From positions 1 through 5,104 of the forward strand of contig CALHTA010000221.1 of assembly GCA_938038645.1 (NCBI GenBank): 5,104 nt of DNA. Reading direction: 5' to 3'. This document shows, piece by piece, positions 1 to 5,104 of the stretch. Origin of the DNA: an uncultured Thiotrichaceae bacterium (GTDB taxonomy: Bacteria > Pseudomonadota > Gammaproteobacteria > Thiotrichales > Thiotrichaceae). The notes under the pieces were generated by a model that was given only the letters and a program-made list of their open reading frames with translations, did not search any database and was not told the origin of the DNA. Position 1 is the first letter of the stretch, and each line of letters begins with the position of its first letter. Both the position numbers and the translations under genes were made by a program.

Positions 1-1355
1 AGTTTTATGTTTTTGCTATGCATTCCATTAAATTGCTGATTAATAGACTGATATGCTTCGTTGTAGTTTTGGGAAAAATCATAAACTAATGCGCTTTGAA
101 GCCCCTTTAATAGTCTGCCGTGGAGTAATTGGGTAGTCACATTCCAGAACTTGCTATCCAGTTTACGGCTAAACTTTACTTCAGCCAATTTAAGCGTTTT
201 TGTTTGGTTGTCGACCACCGGCTTTCCGGATATGTAGATCTCACCGTCACTGCTTAACAGGCCTAAAAGCCCATCGAGTTTAACCTTTGCCGCTAACACT
301 AAACGGTCATTATTAGGATATACGTCAACAGATTTAACGCTGATGCTGACATCACCTTGTTTATATTCCAACGGTTTTTCTGTTAGTTGTTGTTGCAGGC
401 TGCTAGCAAGCGTTTCATAAGTCAGGGCAAGCGGCAGGCTAATGCGCAGCTTTGAGGTAGGTATTGATCTATCCAGTAATGGAGGCAGCGGTGTAGCTTG
501 GGCAATACTATTGTCGTTGTTACTCGATGTTGAGAGTGTTGTTTGCAATGCAAGTCCCACCCTTATGGCATCACTATCAATCCGTATCGTTGATAAATTT
601 AGCGCAGTAGGGTTTGTTTTTAACCACAGCGGAAAAGGCCCATTGAGCTTTCTAGGTTGCTGTAGCGTCATCCAGAATGCTTCGACTTTCTTTCTGAAAC
701 GACTGTCAGCAGCCATTTTAGTTTGTTGTTTTTTCAAAGCCTTATTCAGTGCTTTGAGGATCGGCTTTTCAACTTTTTCCTGTATACCTAGCTCTACCCC
801 TAACACATTAACCTTTGGACTTTGTTGCCATTGAATTGAGGAGTTGGCTAAGAGCTGTAGCTGCCAGTTACTATTAACTGTTGGTTTTATATCGGCAATC
901 GCAGTGAAAGCAGCCGTTCGAAAGTCTACGTTTCGCAGGAGTTCTTTTACAATTTTGCCTTTTCCTTTAACTTTTAGCTTGTACTGCAAAGGAATCGTAA
1001 CGCGTAAAAAACCGTTGTTTAAAGGGATTAACTGTACTGGCCCAGTGCGATCAGCCCAACCACCAACTTGATAAGTCTCGCACAGGTTTTTACCAAAAAT
1101 CCGAATGCATTTTTGTTTGATCTTGCCGGGGTCATCATATAGCGACACCGGAATATCAGCTTCTAGTCGTTCGCGCAAACGATCTAAGGGAATACTCAAG
1201 TTAGTTCGAATAACAGATTCGCTAACAGCGTCGGTAAATGGGATGACAGAAATTGGCGGCTTCTCTGAAAGGTTTTGATATTCACTGACTTGTTGAGTAC
1301 AGGCACTTAACAATAGAGAAAGTGTTAGCGATATAAGTAACGTTAAACGAGTCAT
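1..1355 (-). CDS. DUF4403-like lipoprotein, 3' end cut by window edge
   Basis: The frame is open for 451 codons from an ATG at 1355 to the left edge, so the C-terminus is missing. Residues 1-19 form a lipoprotein signal peptide: Arg3, a Leu/Ile/Ser-rich core, then lipobox LSAC with Cys19. Thr at +2 is not the Asp retention signal, so outer-membrane sorting is expected. The body resembles DUF4403 proteins as I remember them: a segment AFWMTLQQP (226-234) followed by LWLKTNP (243-249), and a C-terminal G-x5-G-x-P-x-x-D motif (371-382). These were recognised by eye, not by a profile search. The protein looks like two similar halves: an IPL...L...L helix start near 55-65 recurs near 307-320. That suggests a duplicated lipid-binding-like fold, which is inference. 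Cys83 and Cys92 could form a disulfide. The molecular function is unknown. The start is fixed by the signal peptide; no good Shine-Dalgarno sequence is visible upstream. It lies downstream of another lipoprotein gene on the same strand. Confidence 0.8.
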   Translation of the reverse strand, partial: MTRLTLLISLTLSLLLSACTQQVSEYQNLSEKPPISVIPFTDAVSESVIRTNLSIPLDRLRERLEADIPVSLYDDPGKIKQKCIRIFGKNLCETYQVGGWADRTGPVQLIPLNNGFLRVTIPLQYKLKVKGKGKIVKELLRNVDFRTAAFTAIADIKPTVNSNWQLQLLANSSIQWQQSPKVNVLGVELGIQEKVEKPILKALNKALKKQQTKMAADSRFRKKVEAFWMTLQQPRKLNGPFPLWLKTNPTALNLSTIRIDSDAIRVGLALQTTLSTSSNNDNSIAQATPLPPLLDRSIPTSKLRISLPLALTYETLASSLQQQLTEKPLEYKQGDVSISVKSVDVYPNNDRLVLAAKVKLDGLLGLLSSDGEIYISGKPVVDNQTKTLKLAEVKFSRKLDSKFWNVTTQLLHGRLLKGLQSALVYDFSQNYNEAYQSINQQFNGMHSKNIK

Positions 1356-1380
1356 ATTGGAATCAGCTGTTAATGAATGC

Positions 1381-1408
1381 AAAAAGGGAGTCACAGTGGA
1401 CTCCCTTT
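1381..1408 (-). terminator. Rho-independent terminator after the small lipoprotein gene
   Basis: A perfect 10-bp inverted repeat (AAAGGGAGTC at 1383-1392 pairs with GACTCCCTTT at 1399-1408) encloses a 6-nt loop. On the minus strand the stem runs directly into a T run (1385-1381), the classic intrinsic terminator form for the gene ending at 1433. On the plus strand the stem is followed by TTTAAAA, a poorer tract. It stands 24 nt past the stop codon and 25 nt before the ATG of the DUF4403-like gene. Confidence 0.85.
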
Positions 1409-1409
1409 A

Positions 1410-1434
1410 AAACTAATCTAAATAGACTTAGTTT
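1410..1434. repeat. AT-rich inverted repeat next to the terminator
   Basis: The arms AAACTAA (1410-1416) and TTAGTTT (1428-1434) are perfect 7-bp complements. The pairing continues inward through TCTA/TAGA with one unpaired base (1427), leaving a tiny loop. The repeat overlaps the stop codon of the small lipoprotein (1433-1435) and abuts the GC-richer terminator hairpin. It may be a weak transcript-end structure that protects the 3' end, or chance in AT-rich DNA. Confidence 0.4.
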
Positions 1435-2011
1435 AGTTAGTAAAACGTGTCCAGAAGTACTCTGGGTCATTCTTAGTCATTGACCAGAATAGCTCACCCG
1501 AATTTCTCCAAGGGTCTAGCAGCATGCCATCACGAACACCTTTGCCTTTAGCCGTTACCACTAAAGAGTTGTGCTCATTGAAACGTCTACGGTTAGCGGT
1601 ACCGTGATAGAAGTCAAAGCTTTTCCAATTACGTGCCTGAATGTGTTTTGCCATATCTCGCGTCCACTGCCAGCATAAACCGTCTTCACGGTAGCCGTAG
1701 TTAACTAACACATTGTGCCAGTAGGGAGGGCTCACTAGGTTGTATTTGTTAGCAAGAACCTTAGGGTAGGCAACTGCTTCATGGGCTAATAACTTAGCTT
1801 CAGCTGGATCGATGTTTGGGCCTAGCTTCATGAGTGCTGCAGTAACACCTGCAATTTCCTTAGCAGACTTGGCGTCCATTTTCGTAAATACGGTCCGTTT
1901 AGAAACAGGATCCACCTTGACGTTATCATACCTAACGGCACAGCCAGATAGGAATAGGATTGCCAGCATCGAAAATGCCAAAAAGAATCGTTTACTAAAA
2001 GTGTTAATCAT
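1433..2011 (-). CDS. Small envelope lipoprotein with possible Cys-His-Asp triad
   Basis: The product is 192 residues from the ATG at 2011. A further in-frame ATG at 2047 would add 12 residues (MACSILTKEQLV) ahead of the signal peptide. The inner start is preferred because AAGGA lies 10 nt before it and because the protein then begins as a normal signal peptide: Lys7, Arg8, a hydrophobic stretch 9-20, lipobox LSGC with Cys24. Ala at +2 predicts outer-membrane sorting. Residues 25-95 look like a helical linker. The C-terminal half has GLCWQW (Cys113), EHNSLVV (His147) and LLDPWRNSGELFW (Asp166). This Cys...His...Asp order, with an aromatic residue after Cys, is the order used by papain-like, NlpC/P60-like and transglutaminase-like folds. 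I infer a possible thiol hydrolase or an inactive relative acting in the periplasm; I do not recognise a named family. The gene follows ubiG by 82 bp on the same strand with no terminator visible between them, so partial co-transcription is plausible. Confidence 0.85.
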   Translation of the reverse strand: MINTFSKRFFLAFSMLAILFLSGCAVRYDNVKVDPVSKRTVFTKMDAKSAKEIAGVTAALMKLGPNIDPAEAKLLAHEAVAYPKVLANKYNLVSPPYWHNVLVNYGYREDGLCWQWTRDMAKHIQARNWKSFDFYHGTANRRRFNEHNSLVVTAKGKGVRDGMLLDPWRNSGELFWSMTKNDPEYFWTRFTN

Positions 2012-2021
2012 AACAAGTTGT

Positions 2022-2026
2022 TCCTT
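2022..2026 (-). promoter_or_regulatory. Ribosome binding site that decides the lipoprotein start
   Basis: On the minus strand AAGGA lies 10 nt upstream of the ATG at 2011. It lies inside the longer reading that would begin at 2047, so its presence supports the shorter start with the canonical lipoprotein signal peptide. Confidence 0.6.
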
Positions 2027-2033
2027 GGTTAAA

Positions 2034-2063
2034 ATACTACATGCCAAGCAGAGAGTTTATAAA
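2034..2063 (-). promoter_or_regulatory. Weak candidate promoter for the small lipoprotein
   Basis: On the minus strand TTTATA (2063-2058) and TAGTAT (2039-2034) are 18 nt apart, each matching four of six consensus positions for the housekeeping sigma factor. Transcription would begin around 2027, just ahead of the Shine-Dalgarno site, and would exclude the upstream ATG at 2047. The match is weak, and the rest of the 82-bp gap to ubiG (2012-2093) shows no convincing hairpin or other signal, so read-through from ubiG is equally possible. Confidence 0.25.
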
Positions 2064-2093
2064 AGTGAAGAACCGTTTTTATTTGATGGTTAA

Positions 2094-2801
2094 TCACGAT
2101 ACCGTTTTCTTGGTAAAGTGCATCAGATAGTTCACATCCACATCATTACCTAGTTTATAACTTTGGAAAATGGGGTTGTAAGTCATGCCCGTAACATCTT
2201 CCAATTTTAGGCCACTATTTCGGCCCCATCCTTCCAATTCCGATGGCCGTATAAATTTTGCATACTCATGGGTACCTTTAGGTACCATTTGTAAAAAATA
2301 TTCTGCTCCAACAATCATCAAAGCAAATGCTTTTGGGTTGCGATTGATCGTGGAAAAGAAAATATGTCCATCGGGTTTAACAAGTGCTGAACAGGCTGCA
2401 ATAACAGAACCAGGGTCAGGAACATGCTCTAACATTTCCATACAAGTAACTACGTCGTAGCGTGCCGGATTTTGTTCAGCCATTTCTTCAGCGGTAATCT
2501 GTTGGTAATCAATTTCCACACCTGATTCAAGACTATGTAGCTGAGCGATGGATATAGGGGTCTCCCCCATATCTATTCCAGTCACTACGGCGTCTTGAAG
2601 CGCCATGCTTTCCGACAAAATACCACCACCACAACCGATATCGATAACTTGCTTACCGGCTAGGCCGCCAGCGAGTCGTTCAATATAGTTGAGGCGTAAC
2701 GGATTGATCTGGTGCAGTGGTTTAAACTCACTGTTAACGTCCCACCATCTGTTAGCGATGGCTTCAAACTTATTAATTTCATTAGCGTCGACGTTTTGCA
2801 T
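2094..2801 (-). CDS. ubiG: Ubiquinone biosynthesis O-methyltransferase UbiG
   Basis: UbiG carries out both O-methylations of ubiquinone synthesis: it methylates 2-polyprenyl-6-hydroxyphenol, and later converts 3-demethylubiquinol to ubiquinol, using S-adenosylmethionine. The 235 residues are close to the 240 of E. coli. The N-terminal helix has the family signature [11 protein letters not shown] (11-21) followed by the [11 protein letters not shown] segment (26-36). The SAM-binding motif I is VIDIGCGGG (52-60), the acidic loop is GIDMGE (75-80), and [10 protein letters not shown] (121-130) and [11 protein letters not shown] (148-158) follow. [18 protein letters not shown] (172-189) is the conserved region linked in the E. 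coli enzyme to membrane-lipid contact. All core motifs are intact. The ATG at 2801 matches the family N-terminus; upstream GGGA is a weak ribosome site. The gene is divergent from the membrane-protein/pepN pair and leads the leftward group. Confidence 0.98.
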   Translation of the reverse strand: MQNVDANEINKFEAIANRWWDVNSEFKPLHQINPLRLNYIERLAGGLAGKQVIDIGCGGGILSESMALQDAVVTGIDMGETPISIAQLHSLESGVEIDYQQITAEEMAEQNPARYDVVTCMEMLEHVPDPGSVIAACSALVKPDGHIFFSTINRNPKAFALMIVGAEYFLQMVPKGTHEYAKFIRPSELEGWGRNSGLKLEDVTGMTYNPIFQSYKLGNDVDVNYLMHFTKKTVS

Positions 2802-2814
2802 GCGTAGATTAATC

Positions 2815-2867
2815 CCAACAAGCCAAATTTAATACGTTATGATAGCGTGTATTGGATCCACGATCAG
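2815..2867. promoter_or_regulatory. Candidate overlapping divergent promoters sharing a symmetric -10
   Basis: The 83-bp gap between ubiG and the rightward gene must hold promoters for both units. TATGATA (2838-2844) can be read as TATGAT on the plus strand and TATCAT on the minus strand, each five of six to the -10 consensus. Seventeen bases away on each side lie poor -35 matches: CCAACA (2815-2820) for the rightward direction and CTGATC (2867-2862, minus strand) for ubiG. The -10 symmetry is seen directly; promoter activity is inferred. The rightward gene also has AGG at 2874-2876, 8 nt before its ATG. Confidence 0.45.
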
Positions 2868-2884
2868 CAAAATAGGTTCACTCA

Positions 2885-3568
2885 ATGCTGCGTTATTTGC
2901 CAGGTTTATTGTTATTACAGTTGGCAACGTTTGGAATTGGTCTAATTATTGGCCGTCCCGAAGAGCTTAAAATTTGGCTTATCGCCTTATTTGCAATTGT
3001 TTTGCTTGGGGTCTTTGCTGCTTTTTGGTTTGTGAGCCTGTCACGAAGTGAAACAAAAGATGCGGTTAATAAAGTCAAATTTGAGTTACAGGAAGAAGCC
3101 AATAAAACGAAGCTGGAACTCCAAGAAGAGGTCAATAAAACCAAGTTAGATTTTGCCAAAGAGCGCGAAACGCTGCATGTGAGGGCAGAGAAAGCCAAAA
3201 CCAAGCTGGTTGAAAAAACTCAAAAGCAAATTGCCAGTGATTATAAGAAAACTCAGGGTCGGGCGAATTTGAAGGTCGGTGCAGCATTTGCCGCCACGGT
3301 TGCTGCAGGTGTTTTAATGATGGTGATTGAATTATTAACCTTTGGGTTAATGACGTTAACCACAGCAGGCGGAGCTTTGGGCGGCTATTTAGTAAGAGCT
3401 CGAAAAGCACACAAAGAAATAAAGGCAAGCGTTGCCATTGAAGATAAAAGTATAGTGAAGGTGCTGGAAAAGGATTCCGCTCATATCGTTAGCCACGATT
3501 CACAAAAAAATTCCGATAGCTCGCCAATCGAGGTGGTTATCAAAAATCCAACTAATAATCAGAATTAG
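2885..3568 (+). CDS. Membrane protein with 11-residue-repeat coiled coil, unknown function
   Basis: This 227-residue protein is not recognised as any named family. Two hydrophobic segments (about 5-22 and 30-52) form an N-terminal hairpin. Residues 54-125 are highly charged and helical, with a three-fold 11-residue repeat starting NKVKFELQEE, NKTKLELQEE and NKTKLDFAKE (62-94), followed by more Lys/Glu-rich helix. A second hydrophobic stretch (about 131-170), with a Gly-rich TAGGALGG segment, looks like another hairpin and is followed by the basic RARKAHKEIK. The tail (180-227) is polar and probably disordered. By the positive-inside rule, both termini and the coiled coil should face the cytoplasm. 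The overall form suggests a scaffold or a membrane-shaping or regulatory protein, but no function can be assigned. AGG stands 8 nt before the ATG. The TAG stop lies only 12 bp before pepN, so the two genes are very probably one transcript. Confidence 0.85.
   Translation: MLRYLPGLLLLQLATFGIGLIIGRPEELKIWLIALFAIVLLGVFAAFWFVSLSRSETKDAVNKVKFELQEEANKTKLELQEEVNKTKLDFAKERETLHVRAEKAKTKLVEKTQKQIASDYKKTQGRANLKVGAAFAATVAAGVLMMVIELLTFGLMTLTTAGGALGGYLVRARKAHKEIKASVAIEDKSIVKVLEKDSAHIVSHDSQKNSDSSPIEVVIKNPTNNQN
3068..3166 (+). repeat. Three tandem 33-bp coding repeats (11-residue units)
   Basis: Three consecutive 33-bp units begin at 3068, 3101 and 3134, each starting AATAAA and coding Asn-Lys-(Val/Thr)-Lys-(Phe/Leu). 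Units 1 and 2 share 8 of 11 residues but only about 21 of 33 bases, with many differences in synonymous positions. Units 2 and 3 share 6 of 11 residues. The protein pattern is therefore better preserved than the DNA, which argues for an old duplication kept by selection and not for recent slippage. Confidence 0.75.
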
Positions 3569-3580
3569 CAGAGAAGTATT

Positions 3581-5104
3581 ATGAAGCAAGGGCAAGCTAA
3601 GGTCGTTCATCTTAAAGAGTATCAAGTACCTAACTATCTCGCTGAGACAGTACATTTGAATGTTGATCTCAATGATACAGAAACTATCGTCACCTCAACT
3701 GTAAAGTATCAGCGTCATAGTGAACATCCACAAGCGAGTACTTTGCAGTTAAATGGCGAAGCTCAAGAGTTAATGAGCGTCAGCATTGATGGTAATACCT
3801 TGTCAGAATCTGATTTTGAATTAGATGATGAGTACCTCTCTTTAAGTGATCTCCCCGAATCGTTTGAGCTTGAAGTCACCAGTCGTATCTACCCACAAAA
3901 TAATACGTCACTTGAAGGTCTATATCAGTCCAGTGGAAACTACTGCACACAGTGTGAAGCGGAAGGCTTTAGGAAAATCACATATTTCTTAGATCGTCCT
4001 GATGTGATGGCTTTATTTACCACAAGAATTGAAGGGGATAAGGCAACAAACCCTGTTCTGCTATCAAACGGTAACTGCATTGAAAAAGGTGACTTGGGAG
4101 GAGGGCGTCACTTCGCTGTCTGGTATGACCCTTTTATTAAGCCGGCATATTTATTTGCATTGGTTGCAGGTCAGCTTTCGCATGTCAGTGATCAGTTCAC
4201 AACGATGTCTGGCCGCAAGGTTGCTTTAGAAATTTATACTGAGGCACACAACATCACTCGTTGCGATCACGCGATGCAGTCGTTGAAGCGTTCAATGAAG
4301 TGGGACGAAGAGCGTTTTGGCCTAGAGTATGATCTTGATATTTACATGATCGTTGCCGTCGATGACTTCAATATGGGCGCAATGGAGAACAAAGGCTTAA
4401 ACGTCTTTAATTCAAAACTAGTGTTTGCCAGCCCAGATACGGCAACTGATATTGATTACATCAATATTGAGGCCGTTATTGGTCATGAATATTTCCATAA
4501 CTGGACTGGTAATCGTGTGACCTGTCGTGACTGGTTTCAGCTAAGCCTCAAAGAGGGCTTAACGGTTTTCCGTGATCAAGAGTTTACGGCTGATTTACAT
4601 TCTCGTTCGGTAAAGCGTATCGAAGATGTCCGCATGTTAAGGACACATCAGTTTGCTGAAGATGCTAGCCCAATGGCTCATCCGATTCGCCCTTCATCGT
4701 TTATTGAAATTAATAATTTCTACACCGTAACAGTCTATGAGAAAGGGGCTGAAGTTGTTCGCTTGTATCAAACGCTGCTAGGTGTAGAAGGTTTCCGCAA
4801 GGGAATGGATTTATATTTCGAACGCCATGATGGCCAAGCAGTGACCACTGAAGATTTCTTGGCAGCCATGGCTGATGCTAATGGTCGCGATTTGTCGCAA
4901 ATGCAAACTTGGTATAACCAAGCGGGGACGCCTGAGGTTGCCGTGACGATGGATTACGATGCTGCTGCACAAACCTGTACTTTACACTTTAAGCAGAGTT
5001 GTCCTGATACGCCAGAATCGAGTAACAAAGCACCGTTCTTAATTCCTTTCTCAGTGTCTCTTTTAAGTAGCGAGGGCAAGGCAATAGCCCTTAAGTTGGC
5101 TGAC
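3581..5104 (+). CDS. pepN: Aminopeptidase N (M1 family), 3' end cut by window edge
   Basis: This is a cytoplasmic zinc aminopeptidase that removes N-terminal residues from peptides in the last steps of protein turnover. The first 508 residues are present, of about 870 in E. coli PepN, and the frame runs off the right edge. Residues 1-200 or so form the N-terminal beta domain, including the substrate-recognition Glu126 within [12 protein letters not shown]. The catalytic domain has the GAMEN exopeptidase motif (266-270) and the zinc site HEYFH (His302, Glu303, His306) with the third ligand Glu325 in LKEGLTVF. The transition-state tyrosine is Tyr386 in TVYEKGAEV. All of these sit five residues beyond the E. 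coli positions (297, 301, 320, 381), so the enzyme should be active. The beginning of the following beta domain is reached near 450. There is no signal peptide, which fits a cytosolic location. The purine-rich GAGAAG a few bases before the ATG is a modest ribosome site. It is the second gene of a pair with the coiled-coil membrane protein. Confidence 0.98.
   Translation, partial: MKQGQAKVVHLKEYQVPNYLAETVHLNVDLNDTETIVTSTVKYQRHSEHPQASTLQLNGEAQELMSVSIDGNTLSESDFELDDEYLSLSDLPESFELEVTSRIYPQNNTSLEGLYQSSGNYCTQCEAEGFRKITYFLDRPDVMALFTTRIEGDKATNPVLLSNGNCIEKGDLGGGRHFAVWYDPFIKPAYLFALVAGQLSHVSDQFTTMSGRKVALEIYTEAHNITRCDHAMQSLKRSMKWDEERFGLEYDLDIYMIVAVDDFNMGAMENKGLNVFNSKLVFASPDTATDIDYINIEAVIGHEYFHNWTGNRVTCRDWFQLSLKEGLTVFRDQEFTADLHSRSVKRIEDVRMLRTHQFAEDASPMAHPIRPSSFIEINNFYTVTVYEKGAEVVRLYQTLLGVEGFRKGMDLYFERHDGQAVTTEDFLAAMADANGRDLSQMQTWYNQAGTPEVAVTMDYDAAAQTCTLHFKQSCPDTPESSNKAPFLIPFSVSLLSSEGKAIALKLAD

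Noticed and set aside
442..834. Plus-strand reading frame of 130 codons, and a second one at 844-1071
   Set aside because: Both lie antisense to the continuous DUF4403-like gene, which has a signal peptide and family motifs. The antisense products show no domain or sensible composition.
1812..2093. Plus-strand frame of 93 codons over the 5' end of the small lipoprotein
   Set aside because: It is antisense to the lipoprotein signal-peptide region and has no recognisable features or ribosome site.
2268..2288. Hairpin-like pair of GGTACC palindromes separated by TTTA
   Set aside because: It encodes the invariant UbiG stretch Met-Val-Pro-Lys-Gly-Thr-His, so protein constraint plus codon choice explains the symmetry.
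2185..2460. Plus-strand frame of 91 codons inside ubiG
   Set aside because: It is a shadow of the conserved UbiG coding sequence on the opposite strand.
2893..3428. Two minus-strand frames (2893-3204 and 3132-3428)
   Set aside because: They mirror the repeat-rich coding sequence of the coiled-coil membrane protein. Their Ser/Leu-rich products are what the antisense of Lys/Glu-rich codons gives.
4029..4229. Plus-strand frame of 66 codons inside pepN
   Set aside because: It is out of frame with the intact, motif-bearing PepN reading and has no independent support.

Overview
The window reads as a compact stretch of chromosome from a gammaproteobacterium with moderately low GC (roughly 43% by eye). 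The support is a UbiG of E. coli type and length, an M1 aminopeptidase of the E. coli PepN type whose catalytic residues sit at a constant +5 offset from E. coli numbering, and two outer-membrane-type lipoproteins. The exact genus cannot be fixed from this sequence; a marine lineage such as Kangiella is only a guess. No RNA genes, CRISPR arrays, insertion sequences or phage genes are visible.

Layout: three genes run leftward from about 2801. The first is ubiG (2094-2801), a ubiquinone O-methyltransferase. Next is a small lipoprotein (1433-2011) whose C-terminal half carries a possible Cys-His-Asp triad. The last is a DUF4403-like lipoprotein (1355 to the left edge, cut off there). A perfect 10-bp hairpin with a T tract (1381-1408) separates the two lipoprotein genes. 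Two genes run rightward from 2885: an unrecognised membrane protein with an 11-residue-repeat coiled coil between two hydrophobic hairpins (2885-3568), then, 12 bp later, pepN (3581 to the right edge, about the first 58% of the protein).

The 83-bp gap 2802-2884 divides the two transcription units and holds a symmetric TATGATA that could be the -10 element for both directions. UbiG serves respiratory quinone synthesis in the cytoplasm and at the inner membrane, PepN digests cytoplasmic peptides, and the two lipoproteins belong to the envelope. No single pathway links all five. The least explained parts are the coiled-coil membrane protein coupled to pepN and the small lipoprotein with the candidate catalytic triad. 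The remaining non-coding gaps are all under 100 bp.
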